In this document: positions 18,827 to 26,994 of the stretch, one piece after another
How positions within the stretch are numbered: position 1 is the stretch's first letter
Layout of the letters: the number at the start of each line of letters is the position of its first letter
From: UBA1227 sp045642705
Lineage (GTDB): Bacteria; Bacillota; Clostridia; Oscillospirales; Acutalibacteraceae
Reading direction: 5' to 3'
Assembly (NCBI GenBank): GCA_045642705.1
Contig: JAZUJK010000008.1
Span: 1 to 64,000, forward strand
Length of the DNA: 64,000 bases
The notes under the pieces: model-generated
The model's database searches: none
What the model saw: the letters and a program-made list of their open reading frames with translations, nothing else
What the model was told of the DNA's origin: nothing
Position numbers and translations under genes: made by a program

Positions 18827-19024
18827 TTACATAAGTAGAAGCATTGCATAAGAGCCAAGGAATGATCTTGCCATCTGAGATGCAAATAATCTATCAAGAA
18901 GTTTAGGGAATGGACCAAATTTTGTAAATGGGAAAATCTTCTCAATAAGGCCTCTTACAAAACCTATCATAACTTCTGTTAATGTCTTTTCATTCTTGTC
19001 ATATTTATATTCAATATTTTCCAT
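18827..19024 (-). CDS. Small 65-residue protein of unknown function, downstream of uroD-like genes
   Basis: A compact protein (MENIEYKYDKNEKTLTEVM and onward) with a charged N-terminus, amphipathic middle (GFVRGLIEKIFPFTKFGPFP) and a hydrophobic end (SFLGSYAMLLLM). I do not recognise it. An AAGGAGG ribosome site eight bases upstream strongly supports translation, and it follows the first UroD-like gene by 12 bases, so it is the last gene of that operon. It may be a small partner of the methyltransferase-like proteins or a membrane-associated peptide. No homologue can be named from the sequence. Confidence 0.75.
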   Translation of the reverse strand: MENIEYKYDKNEKTLTEVMIGFVRGLIEKIFPFTKFGPFPKLLDRLFASQMARSFLGSYAMLLLM

Positions 19025-19036
19025 ATCAGTGCCTCC

Positions 19037-20296
19037 TTAATACTGTCCGTAAACATGTACAAATTCATTTACAGCCTTAAGATTATCTACATTGACATCA
19101 CCAGGAGCAAGTAGAACCTTATCAGTTGCAAAGATATAGCCACCGTCAACGCCAACGTTGTCGACAAGTTTCTTAGCATAATCAATGCATTCTTTCTTGC
19201 CGCAGTCACGGAGCATAGCAATTGGCATACCGCCCATAAGTGAATGTCTGTCGCCAAAGATCTTCTTGGCTTCGAAAATACTATCATTCTCTGTAACGAA
19301 AGTAACTGAATGCTCAGGTACACGCTCGTTTAGCATCTTGAGCTTGTTTTCGCCCCATTCACCCTCAAGTACTGTGAACATGTGGCCACCGCAATCCTGA
19401 ATATATTTTGCCATATTTACAAAATCATCAAGATAGAGCTCCTCAAACTGATCATCGCGAAGGAATGGAGGAATGTGACAAGGATTAAGAATCCATGGGA
19501 AACTCTTGAGCTTAGGATCTCCGCCTTTTGCAACGGAATTTACAACATAATCAAGAAGCCATGGCACATCCTTAATATGAGGTGGCATAGTCATCATAAA
19601 ATGAGTCATTTTAATGAGGTCATAGCAATAATCTGCAGCAGCAGTTTTAGCAAGAATAACATCATCCTTATGACGTCTTACATCCATAACAGTTCCTTTA
19701 AATCCACGGAGGAAGTCAAAGAACAAGTCAAGAGGCATTTCAGCAGAGCCACCAACTACAACTGGCATGCCAAGGAATTTCTCAAAATAGAAATTACCAG
19801 CAAGAAGGGAACCACCAAACTCAAGGAATGGGGAGATGGAACTAAAGAATGATTTTAGCTGCTCATCATTGTTGCTGTCATATTTTGGGAACTTACGTGG
19901 AATGAATTCATTTAGAATCCACATTACTGGGTCTTTTGCAAATTCTGGATAATCCTCAGGTGTCATTGGACAATCTTCTTTGTGTTGAAGTGTTACACCA
20001 TCATCGGATGCAAAGAATACTTCAGAACCAAGAGTTCTTCCCATTTTTACCGAGTGCGTGAGATAAGGAACATATGCGCAGTCAAAGTAGATATCCTTAT
20101 AAATCTCACCATAGGAAGTAACATGCTTAATAATGTGTCCTTCGGTTTCTTTGATTGTTGTTCCTGCATAGGCGAGAGCGTAACTCTCAATGAAGGAACA
20201 GATAGGGACTCTGTCAGGAACCTTATTCTGTGATGCATCAAGCATACGTTTGATACGAGAATCATACAGTTCCTTGTTTTGCTTGAAATCTGTCAT
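19037..20296 (-). CDS. Uroporphyrinogen decarboxylase-like protein (URO-D/MtaA superfamily), copy A
   Basis: The 419-residue protein has the URO-D fold pattern: an N-terminal RIKRMLDASQNKVPDRVPICSF segment, a Y-x-D-I-Y-F-D-C region, then NPCHIPPFLRDDQF, GGHMFTVLEGEWG and SLMGGMP, and near the C-terminus GGYIFATDKVLLAPGDVN, the typical cap loop. The lineage includes cobalamin-dependent methyltransferase partners (MtaA/MtbA/CmuA) as well as haem-pathway HemE; length above 400 and the missing HemE signature favour a methyl-transfer role. ATG 20296 follows GAGGAG; an upstream in-frame ATG is rejected. A paralogue sits directly upstream with a 12-base gap. No corrinoid protein gene is beside it. 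Confidence 0.8.
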   Translation of the reverse strand: MTDFKQNKELYDSRIKRMLDASQNKVPDRVPICSFIESYALAYAGTTIKETEGHIIKHVTSYGEIYKDIYFDCAYVPYLTHSVKMGRTLGSEVFFASDDGVTLQHKEDCPMTPEDYPEFAKDPVMWILNEFIPRKFPKYDSNNDEQLKSFFSSISPFLEFGGSLLAGNFYFEKFLGMPVVVGGSAEMPLDLFFDFLRGFKGTVMDVRRHKDDVILAKTAAADYCYDLIKMTHFMMTMPPHIKDVPWLLDYVVNSVAKGGDPKLKSFPWILNPCHIPPFLRDDQFEELYLDDFVNMAKYIQDCGGHMFTVLEGEWGENKLKMLNERVPEHSVTFVTENDSIFEAKKIFGDRHSLMGGMPIAMLRDCGKKECIDYAKKLVDNVGVDGGYIFATDKVLLAPGDVNVDNLKAVNEFVHVYGQY

Positions 20297-20307
20297 AATT
20301 ATTCTCC

Positions 20308-21540
20308 TCAATATTTTCCATATGTGTGCACGAACTCATTTACTGCTGCAAGATTCTCTGCCTCAGCGTCCGATGGGGCAATAAGAACCTTGTCAGTTGA
20401 AAATACATAACCACCGCCTGGTGCAAGATCATCAAGAACATACTTTGCAAATTCAATACAATCATGTTTCGTTGAATCACGAAGCATAGCTTGAGGCATT
20501 CCGCCCATAACGGAGTTATTGGTTGCAATTTCTTTAATCTGGAGGATTCTCTCAATAGGGCCAATAAATGTGACAGAATTATCTGGCAACTCATCGAAAT
20601 GATTGATATTTTCGCCCCAGTCACCCTCGCAGAAAGTCATCATATGACCACCATTTCGGCTGAGATATTCAACCATTTTCTTATAGGTTGGCCAATAAAA
20701 TCTATCAAATTGTTTCTGATTTAAGAAAGGTGGCATATGACAAGGATTAAATATCCATGGGAAATCCTTAAATTCATAATTTTTTCTACGGATTACACCA
20801 TTTATTAAATTCTTGGCGGCCCAAGGCACGCCAGCAGACGTGGTGCCCATCATAAGATGCGTCATACGCATAAGGTCGACGCAATAGTCGAGGAGCGAGT
20901 TTATAGCTGCCTCGACATCATCTGGGCGACGTCTAATATCAGTAATTGTTGGCTTAAAACCACGTAGATAGTCAAATAGCATGTCTGCTGGCATCTCTGC
21001 AGAGCCGCCAACAACAACAGGTATATCAAGTACTTTATAGAAATATGTATAACCGCCCATCATTGTGAGTGCAAACTCAACAAATGGACGAAGTGAGCTT
21101 ATGAATGCTTTGTGCTGTTCCTTATTGTCGCTGTCATAGCGAGCATATTTACGAGGGATGAATTCATCAAGAATAAATGCTACAGGATCACGTGTGAGAC
21201 TTTCATAGTCATCATCTGTCATAGGACAGAACTCTCGGTGCTGAACTGTTACACCGTCATCGGATACAAAGAATACATCTGAGCCGAGACCCCAACTGAG
21301 ATTGAGAGCATGAGACATATGTGGCATAAAGGCACAATCAAAATAAATATCGTCATAGATTTTACCATATGCCTTAATATGAGAATAAATGCTACTGTTA
21401 GCCTCTTCAACAGTTGAATCAGCATAGGCGAGAGCATAGGTCTCAAGTAGGCCACAAATCGGAACTCTATCCGGTATTATGCCTCTGGTAACATCAGTCA
21501 TTCTTTTGAGTTTTTCATCGTACAACTTTTTATTTAGCAC
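20308..21540 (-). CDS. Uroporphyrinogen decarboxylase-like protein (URO-D/MtaA superfamily), copy B
   Basis: The 410-residue protein is a paralogue of the following gene with the same blocks: GIIPDRVPICGLLETYALAYADS, YDDIYFDCAFMPHMSH, FNPCHMPPFLNQKQF, GGHMMTFCEGDWG, SVMGGMPQAMLRDS and GGGYVFSTDKVLIAPSDAE. The start is GTG 21540 with GGTGAT a few bases upstream. First gene of the minus-strand operon, divergent from a cobalamin riboswitch operon, which suggests a corrinoid-linked methyl transfer rather than haem synthesis. Substrate unknown. A pair of similar proteins may be two activities for one corrinoid protein or two substrates. Confidence 0.8.
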   Translation of the reverse strand: MLNKKLYDEKLKRMTDVTRGIIPDRVPICGLLETYALAYADSTVEEANSSIYSHIKAYGKIYDDIYFDCAFMPHMSHALNLSWGLGSDVFFVSDDGVTVQHREFCPMTDDDYESLTRDPVAFILDEFIPRKYARYDSDNKEQHKAFISSLRPFVEFALTMMGGYTYFYKVLDIPVVVGGSAEMPADMLFDYLRGFKPTITDIRRRPDDVEAAINSLLDYCVDLMRMTHLMMGTTSAGVPWAAKNLINGVIRRKNYEFKDFPWIFNPCHMPPFLNQKQFDRFYWPTYKKMVEYLSRNGGHMMTFCEGDWGENINHFDELPDNSVTFIGPIERILQIKEIATNNSVMGGMPQAMLRDSTKHDCIEFAKYVLDDLAPGGGYVFSTDKVLIAPSDAEAENLAAVNEFVHTYGKY

Positions 21541-21553
21541 AATATCACCACTC

Positions 21554-21587
21554 TTTTACTAAATATACCATAATTTTACTAAATGTA
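21554..21587 (-). repeat. Direct repeat upstream of the uroD-like operon
   Basis: TTTTACTAAATRTA occurs at 21554-21567 and again at 21574-21587, exactly 20 bp apart (about two helical turns), just upstream of GTG 21540. The spacing suggests a pair of same-face regulator sites. Confidence 0.5.
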
Positions 21588-21657
21588 TGACAAAATTAAA
21601 TATACAAAAATATATTTAATTCTATTTTAGCACGGTTTATTTCGAAGAACCGTTTAT

Positions 21658-21706
21658 TTAATTGAACAATTAATCATTTGCAATTTTTTTTTAAATGTTT
21701 TATAAT
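21658..21706 (+). promoter_or_regulatory. Promoter of the cobalamin-riboswitch operon with an upstream palindrome
   Basis: TTGCAA (21678-21683) and TATAAT (21701-21706) are separated by 17 bp. Directly upstream lies an inverted repeat, TTAATTG-AA-CAATTAA (21658-21673). The riboswitch begins about 25 bases after the -10. Confidence 0.7.
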
Positions 21707-21729
21707 TTTCAAAACTAAATATTTTGGTA

Positions 21730-21900
21730 AGTGAGGCACAGCATATTCCGGAAGCAGGTTAGATTCCTGCACTGTTTCTCAGCAACCGTGTAACTATACG
21801 AAAGCGTTTAGCATGAAAAATGCAGTCACTGGGGAGTTCGCTCCATGGGAAGGCAACGCAAGTAGGTTTTAAAAGTTAAGTCGGGAGACCTGTCGAGCTT
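21730..21900 (+). promoter_or_regulatory. Cobalamin (B12) riboswitch
   Basis: The leader shows the cobalamin-aptamer landmarks in order: GGAAGCAGGTTAGATTCCTGC (an imperfect P3/P4 stem like the usual GGGAA...GGTGAAATTCC), then CTCAGCAACCGTG, then GCAGTCACTGGGG, and finally the B12 box GTCGGGAGACCTG (21880-21892). A terminator-type hairpin follows. It would shut off the ECF transporter genes when adenosyl- or other cobalamin is plentiful. The assignment rests on the B12 box and stem order by eye. Confidence 0.88.
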
Positions 21901-21909
21901 ACAACATTT

Positions 21910-21946
21910 ACGCAAGCCATCTGAGGTATGGCAGGCGTGTTTTTTG
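21910..21946 (+). terminator. Expression-platform terminator of the cobalamin riboswitch
   Basis: ACGC..GCCAT (21910-21920) pairs with ATGGC..GCGT (21928-21938) and is followed by six T. It sits between the aptamer and the ribosome site of the first ECF gene, so it is likely the ligand-controlled attenuator. Confidence 0.8.
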
Positions 21947-21973
21947 TTGCAGAAAAAGGAAAGGAGGAAATAA

Positions 21974-22861
21974 ATGAATTCGCGTTTTTCAACATACAAC
22001 CCACTTATTAATTTCATATTTTTTATTGCGGCAGTAATTCTTGGAATGATATTCCAGCATCCACTATTTCTTGCAATTTCACTTGTTTCTTCCATCCTTT
22101 TCTATATTACCATTTGCGGAAAGTCTGCTTTTAAACTCATTGCTATGCTAATTCCAATTTTCGCATTGGTTACTATTACAAACCCACTTGTAAGCACAGG
22201 CGGTGAGACTGTACTATTCACATATTTTGGTCGAAATTTCACACTTGAAGCATTGGTATATGGCCTGATTTTCGCGACTATGCTGTCATCAATGATTATC
22301 TGGTTTGCATCGTATAATCAGATAATGACATCGGATAAGTTCGTATATATTTTCGGCCCAATAATTCCTGCGATTTCTCTTATATTTACAATGGTACTCA
22401 GATTTGTACCAAATTATCGCGATAAAGCAAAGCAAATTAGTACAGCGCGAATGTGTATCGGTAAGTATGGCGCCGAGACACGGCGTATTGATAAGCTCTC
22501 CAATGCAACAGCAGTTTTATCATCGCTCACGACCTGGGCGTTCGAGAGCGGAATTACAACTGCGAACAGCATGAAGAGTAGGGGCTATGGAAGCGCTAAG
22601 AGAACCAATTATTCAATATATAAATTTAGAACAGCAGATATTCTTCTATCAGTTCTAATGATTTTACTGTTTGCAATAACAATTATCGCCAGTGTTAATG
22701 GCGGAATGGATATTGAAGTAATACCTAAAATTATAATGTCCGATTGGGACAATACTTATACGATTATCGGCGCAATTTCATATACTATTTTGCTTTTGAC
22801 GCCAACAATAATTAATGTACGGGAGGTGATACTATGGCAGACTTTGAAATCCAAGATCTAA
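21974..22861 (+). CDS. ECF transporter T component (EcfT-like)
   Basis: The transmembrane scaffold of an energy-coupling-factor importer, 295 residues. Several hydrophobic segments at the N-terminal half lead to FVPNYRDKAKQISTARMCIGKYGAETRRIDKL, an A-R-x-x-x-G coupling helix, and then AFESGITTANSMKSRGYGSAKRTNY, the second short coupling motif that touches the ATPases. The start ATG 21974 follows AAGGAGG. It overlaps the ATPase gene by 28 bases. The upstream cobalamin riboswitch points to B12 or its precursor as the cargo. Confidence 0.88.
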   Translation: MNSRFSTYNPLINFIFFIAAVILGMIFQHPLFLAISLVSSILFYITICGKSAFKLIAMLIPIFALVTITNPLVSTGGETVLFTYFGRNFTLEALVYGLIFATMLSSMIIWFASYNQIMTSDKFVYIFGPIIPAISLIFTMVLRFVPNYRDKAKQISTARMCIGKYGAETRRIDKLSNATAVLSSLTTWAFESGITTANSMKSRGYGSAKRTNYSIYKFRTADILLSVLMILLFAITIIASVNGGMDIEVIPKIIMSDWDNTYTIIGAISYTILLLTPTIINVREVILWQTLKSKI

Positions 22862-24489
22862 GCTTTTCTTATGCAACAAATCCTGACAAGATAGCCTTGT
22901 CCAATATAAATCTTACAATTGAGCATGGCGAATATGTCACTCTATGCGGCAAAAGCGGCAGTGGTAAATCCACATTGCTTCGCCACCTTAAAACTGTTTT
23001 AACACCTGCAGGTAAAAGAAGTGGCAAGATTCTATTTAACGATAGGGAACTCAGTCAACTATCTGACTATGAACAAGCCAGTTTCATAGGCTATGTTATG
23101 CAGAATCCAGACAGCCAAATTGTTACAGAAAAGGTATGGCACGAACTTGCATTTGGTCTAGAGAGTATAGGAGTTGATCCTAAGACTATAAGACTCCGTG
23201 TTGCTGAGATGGCCTCATATTTTGGAATTCAAGGATGGTTCGATAAGAATGTATCAGAACTATCAGGTGGTCAAAAGCAACTTCTAAATCTCGCATCTAT
23301 TATGGCGATGCAACCGTCCGTACTCATCCTTGATGAACCGACATCTCAGCTGGACCCAATTGCTGCTGCGGACTTCCTAAGTACAGTTCGCAAAATCAAT
23401 TTGGAACTCGGTACAACAATAATTATTACTGAGCACAGGCTAGAGGATGTTCTCTATGCATCAGATAAGGTTGTAGTACTTGATCATGGCAAGCTAATCG
23501 CTTGTGATACACCACGTGCAATAGGTGAATATCTCAAGAATACAAACGATGAGATGTTTGTCGCAATGCCTACACCTGTTCAGGTCTATTATTCACTCGA
23601 TTCTAGATATACAGATGGATATAAAGTACCACTTACAGTTCGTGAAGGCGCAAATATGTTAACCGAGATGATAGGTTACACAGACAAGCTGATTTCCAAG
23701 GTTGATGTTAAGAATAGAGAATCAACAAGAGATTATGCTCTTGAACTTCGTGACCTATGGTATCGCTATACCAGAGATGGTAATGATATTCTAAGAGGCA
23801 CATCTCTCAAGGTTGAGAAGGGTACAATTCATGCTATCGTAGGCGGAAATGGTACTGGCAAATCAACCACTCTACGTGCAATCTGCGGTATCTGTAAGCC
23901 TTATCGTGGTGAGATATTAATAAACGGACAGAAAGCATCAAAATATAAAAAAGGTGAATTATGGAAGCACCTCTCAATGCTTCCACAGGACCCACAGAGC
24001 CTCTTTGTAAAAGAGACTGTAAAAGATGAACTTCTAGAGATGGACAAGGATATAGACGATGTAGCAGAAATGTGTGATATCAAATATCTCTATGATCAGC
24101 ATCCATTTGATTTATCAGGTGGTGAACAGCAGAGAGTTGCACTTGCAAAAGTGCTTCTAAATCATCCTGATATATTGCTTCTTGATGAGCCAACCAAGGG
24201 TCTCGACAATTTCTTCAAGATTAAATTTGCCGAGATTTTGAACAAACTCAGAGACAGCGGTATCACAATAGTTCTCGTCTCTCATGATGTAGAATTCTGT
24301 GCAAAATATGCTGATTATTGTTCAATGTTCTTCTCAGGAGATGTTGTTATGACCAACACTCCAAATGAGTTCTTCTCAGCTAATAGTTTCTATACTACAG
24401 CTGCCAATAGAATGTCACGACACCTATTTATTAATGCTATAAATATTGAGGATGTAACGAATTTATGTCTAAGAAATCTATCGCAATAA
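22834..24489 (+). CDS. ECF transporter fused double ATPase (EcfA-EcfA')
   Basis: Two ABC ATPases in one 551-residue chain power the importer. Domain 1 (about 1-230) has Walker A GKSGSGKST near residue 39, signature LSGGQKQLLNLA and Walker B VLILDEPTSQLDP. Domain 2 (about 300-530) has Walker A GGNGTGKST near 337, signature LSGGEQQRVALAK and Walker B ILLLDEPTKGLD. The switch histidines are in TEHR and SHD. The usual EcfA and EcfA' are separate proteins; here they are fused. It overlaps both the T and the S genes, so the stoichiometry is coupled. Confidence 0.93.
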   Translation: MADFEIQDLSFSYATNPDKIALSNINLTIEHGEYVTLCGKSGSGKSTLLRHLKTVLTPAGKRSGKILFNDRELSQLSDYEQASFIGYVMQNPDSQIVTEKVWHELAFGLESIGVDPKTIRLRVAEMASYFGIQGWFDKNVSELSGGQKQLLNLASIMAMQPSVLILDEPTSQLDPIAAADFLSTVRKINLELGTTIIITEHRLEDVLYASDKVVVLDHGKLIACDTPRAIGEYLKNTNDEMFVAMPTPVQVYYSLDSRYTDGYKVPLTVREGANMLTEMIGYTDKLISKVDVKNRESTRDYALELRDLWYRYTRDGNDILRGTSLKVEKGTIHAIVGGNGTGKSTTLRAICGICKPYRGEILINGQKASKYKKGELWKHLSMLPQDPQSLFVKETVKDELLEMDKDIDDVAEMCDIKYLYDQHPFDLSGGEQQRVALAKVLLNHPDILLLDEPTKGLDNFFKIKFAEILNKLRDSGITIVLVSHDVEFCAKYADYCSMFFSGDVVMTNTPNEFFSANSFYTTAANRMSRHLFINAINIEDVTNLCLRNLSQ

Positions 24490-25151
24490 CAGTGATTTCA
24501 ATGCTACTTATCGTAGTAATGGTATTAATCACTTGGAAATTTAAAGTACATTATTATCTGACTTCAACTGCAATAATAATTCTCTCTATGATTCCGATGT
24601 TTTCACGCTTTGAAAACATGGAGAAAGATGCACGGCATCTAGTTATAATTGCTGTTATGTCGGCTATTGCTGTTGCGTCCAGAGTTGTATTTATGCCGCT
24701 TCCATCTATCAAGCCAGTAATTGCAATTATTATGATTGCGGGGTTCGCATTTGGCCCATCATCCGGTTTCTTATGTGGCTCAATCACGGCTTTTGTATCG
24801 AACTTTTTCTTCTCACAGGGTTCATGGACTCCGTGGCAGATGTTCGCATGGGGAGTAGGTGGACTGATTGCGGGCTTGCTTGCTCGCTTTAAATATACAA
24901 ATGGAACAAATAGAATTATTTCTGCAATACTAGGTTTTCTCGTAACATTCCTAATTGTTGGTCCTATTCTTGATACCAGTTCAGTGCTCACAATGCTCGC
25001 ACATCCAACTATCAAGAAAGCAATTCCAATATATATTGCCGGTGTTCCGGTTAATTTAACACTTGCAATATCAACAGCTGTAACGCTATTGATACTTGCA
25101 GGTCCAATGCTGAAAAAACTTGATCGAATCAAGTTAAAATATGATATTTAG
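24465..25151 (+). CDS. ECF transporter S component, predicted cobalamin specific
   Basis: A 228-residue integral membrane protein with about six segments. After two N-terminal helices comes AIAVASRVVFMPLPSIKPVIAIIMIAGFAFGP, then the glycine-rich AFVSNFFFSQGSWTPWQMFAWGVGGLIAGLLA, typical of ECF substrate-binding subunits. The S component captures the vitamin and hands it to the T/ATPase module. Cargo is inferred from the riboswitch and from the following transcobalamin-like lipoprotein, not from the protein alone. ATG 24465 lies inside the ATPase gene. Confidence 0.88.
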   Translation: MSKKSIAITVISMLLIVVMVLITWKFKVHYYLTSTAIIILSMIPMFSRFENMEKDARHLVIIAVMSAIAVASRVVFMPLPSIKPVIAIIMIAGFAFGPSSGFLCGSITAFVSNFFFSQGSWTPWQMFAWGVGGLIAGLLARFKYTNGTNRIISAILGFLVTFLIVGPILDTSSVLTMLAHPTIKKAIPIYIAGVPVNLTLAISTAVTLLILAGPMLKKLDRIKLKYDI

Positions 25152-25165
25152 ATAGGAGAAAAAAT

Positions 25166-25591
25166 ATGAAAAAGTTTATTTCAATCGTACTTGCACTTGC
25201 AATGATTTTTGCTTTTGCAGCATGTGCAAAAGAAGCACCTAAGGCTGATGCTCCAGCAAATGAATCAAAAGATTATTCATTCTCATTCACAATCGTTAAT
25301 GACAATGGTAAGTTTGCTGTAAAAGACAAGGATCAGACAAAAGCAACTGATATTGACTATGCTCTTGACGGTCATACAGTAGGCGAAGTACTTGCTGCAG
25401 CTGGCGTTATCGCAGGTGACACATCAGAATATGGTCTCTATGTTAAGACAGTATCTGGTATCACTCTTGACTATGATGCTGATGGTTATTGGTGGCAGTT
25501 CAATATTGGTGAAGACATGGCTCAGACAGCTGTTGATCAGACACCAATTAAGGATGGAGAAGTTTATACATTTATCGCAGCAAAAAGCTAA
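25166..25591 (+). CDS. Lipoprotein with DUF4430 (transcobalamin-like C-terminal) domain
   Basis: The 141-residue protein begins with a signal peptide ending in the lipobox A-F-A-A-C, with Cys20 as the lipidation site. The mature part resembles DUF4430: HTVGEVLAAAGVIAG, YGLYVKTVSGI, DADGYWWQFNIG, and the T-P-I-K-D-G-E-V-Y-T-F end. DUF4430 is related to the C-terminal beta domain of transcobalamin and intrinsic factor. Fifteen bases after the S component and under the same riboswitch, it likely presents cobalamin or another corrinoid to the importer at the cell surface. The link to binding is inferred from fold relation and operon. Confidence 0.88.
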   Translation: MKKFISIVLALAMIFAFAACAKEAPKADAPANESKDYSFSFTIVNDNGKFAVKDKDQTKATDIDYALDGHTVGEVLAAAGVIAGDTSEYGLYVKTVSGITLDYDADGYWWQFNIGEDMAQTAVDQTPIKDGEVYTFIAAKS

Positions 25592-25599
25592 GGATAAAA

Positions 25600-25611
25600 C
25601 GTATTAATACG
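25600..25611. repeat. Perfect 12-bp palindrome after the ECF operon
   Basis: CGTATTAATACG lies nine bases after the DUF4430 stop and just before a TTGACA (25614-25619) that lacks a clear -10. It may be a regulator site or chance AT-rich sequence. Confidence 0.3.
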
Positions 25612-25671
25612 AATTGACAAATTTTACAAAATCATAGGACTCGAATATTAAAATTTATTGTATTTTTTTTA

Positions 25672-25700
25672 TTGAATGTAATTAATAAGTGGAGTATAAT
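25672..25700 (+). promoter_or_regulatory. Promoter of the CofE-like gene
   Basis: TTGAAT (25672-25677), a 17-bp spacer and TATAAT (25695-25700) lie 35 bases before the start codon, with AAAGGAG at 25721-25727. The gene is therefore independent of the riboswitch operon. Confidence 0.75.
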
Positions 25701-25735
25701 TTCACTGTTATTTTTTCAATAAAGGAGTCCTATTG

Positions 25736-26935
25736 ATGGATCAGTATGAAAGAAGAGTAGGTACAGTTTCACGTGGTATTCGTTGCCCAATCATTCGTGA
25801 GGGTGACAACCTTGCAGAAATTGTTGCTACAGCGGTTATAGAAGCAGCACAGGTTGAAGGATTTGAACTTCGTGATCGTGATGTAATCTCAATCACAGAG
25901 TCAATCGTTGCAAGATCACAGGGCAATTATTGCTCAGTAGATAATATTGCTGCTGATGTTAAAGCTAAACTCGGTGGTGAGACAGTTGGTGTTATTTTCC
26001 CAATTCTCTCACGTAACCGTTTTGCAATTTGTCTTCGCGGTATAGCTCGTGGATGCAAGAAGATTGTTTTGATGCTTTCTTATCCATCTGATGAGGTTGG
26101 TAATAGCCTTGTATCACTCGACAAGATTGATGCAGCTGGTATAAATCCATACTCAGATGTACTTTCACTCGAAAAGTACAGAGAGCTCTTTGGCGAGAAC
26201 AAGCACGAGTTCACAGGCGTTGATTATGTTGAATATTATTCAAACCTCATTAAAGAAGAGGGCGCTGATGTAGAAGTCGTATTTGCAAATCAGGCTAAGA
26301 CAATTCTTAATTACACTGATTGCATCATCAACTGCGACATCCATACAAGAGCACGCACTAAGAGAATTCTTCGTGATGCTGGTGCCAAGGTTGTATGCGG
26401 ACTTGATGATATTATGAATGCTCCAGTAGACGGTAGCGGTTGCAACGAGAAGTATGGTCTTCTCGGTTCTAACAAGTCAACAGAGGATAAGATCAAACTC
26501 TTCCCACGTGAGTGCAAGGATCTCGTACTCGACGTACAGGACAGAATACTCAAGGCTACTGGCAAGCATGTTGAAGTAATGGTTTATGGCGATGGCGCTT
26601 TCAAGGATCCTCAGGGTAAGATTTGGGAACTTGCAGATCCAGTTGTATCACCAGCATTTACTGATGGCCTTATCGGTACACCAAATGAGTTAAAGCTCAA
26701 GTATCTTGCTGATAACGACTTTAAGGATCTCAGTGGTGAGGAACTCAAGAAAGCAATTTCTGAGAGCATTAAATCCAAGGGCGATAACCTCGTTGGTAAT
26801 ATGGCTTCTCAGGGAACAACTCCTCGTCAGTTAACAGACCTTATCGGTTCTCTCTGTGACCTCACATCAGGTTCTGGAGATAAGGGAACACCAGTTGTTC
26901 TCGTACAAGGTTATTTCGATAACTATACTAACTGA
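25736..26935 (+). CDS. CofE-like F420-0:gamma-glutamyl ligase homologue
   Basis: The 399-residue protein resembles coenzyme F420-0:L-glutamate ligases: GDNLAEIVATAV, FELRDRDVISITESIVARSQGNYCS near residue 40-64, FPILSRNRFAICLRGIARGCKKIVL, and GDGAFKDPQGKIWELADPVVSPAF with a later LIGTPNELKLKYLAD. The known enzyme adds glutamates to F420-0 with GTP. No other F420 genes (fbiC, fbiA or cofD) are nearby, and F420 is not general in Clostridia, so a related amide ligase with another substrate is possible. AAAGGAG precedes ATG 25736. It ends at a strong terminator. Confidence 0.85.
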   Translation: MDQYERRVGTVSRGIRCPIIREGDNLAEIVATAVIEAAQVEGFELRDRDVISITESIVARSQGNYCSVDNIAADVKAKLGGETVGVIFPILSRNRFAICLRGIARGCKKIVLMLSYPSDEVGNSLVSLDKIDAAGINPYSDVLSLEKYRELFGENKHEFTGVDYVEYYSNLIKEEGADVEVVFANQAKTILNYTDCIINCDIHTRARTKRILRDAGAKVVCGLDDIMNAPVDGSGCNEKYGLLGSNKSTEDKIKLFPRECKDLVLDVQDRILKATGKHVEVMVYGDGAFKDPQGKIWELADPVVSPAFTDGLIGTPNELKLKYLADNDFKDLSGEELKKAISESIKSKGDNLVGNMASQGTTPRQLTDLIGSLCDLTSGSGDKGTPVVLVQGYFDNYTN

Positions 26936-26945
26936 TAATTACAAT

Positions 26946-26975
26946 ATGCCCGGCCATTTGGTCGGGCATTTCTTC
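26946..26975 (+). terminator. Intrinsic terminator after the CofE-like gene
   Basis: ATGCCCGGCC (26946-26955) pairs with GGTCGGGCAT (26960-26969) with one wobble, then TTTCTTC. The uvrB ribosome site follows closely. Confidence 0.85.
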
Positions 26976-26994
26976 ATAAAAGGAGGTGCGAGAT

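Noticed and set aside
21601..21660. Hairpin ACGGTT...AACCGT as a terminator
   Set aside because: Only a 6-bp stem without a T-run, located before the promoter of the riboswitch operon.
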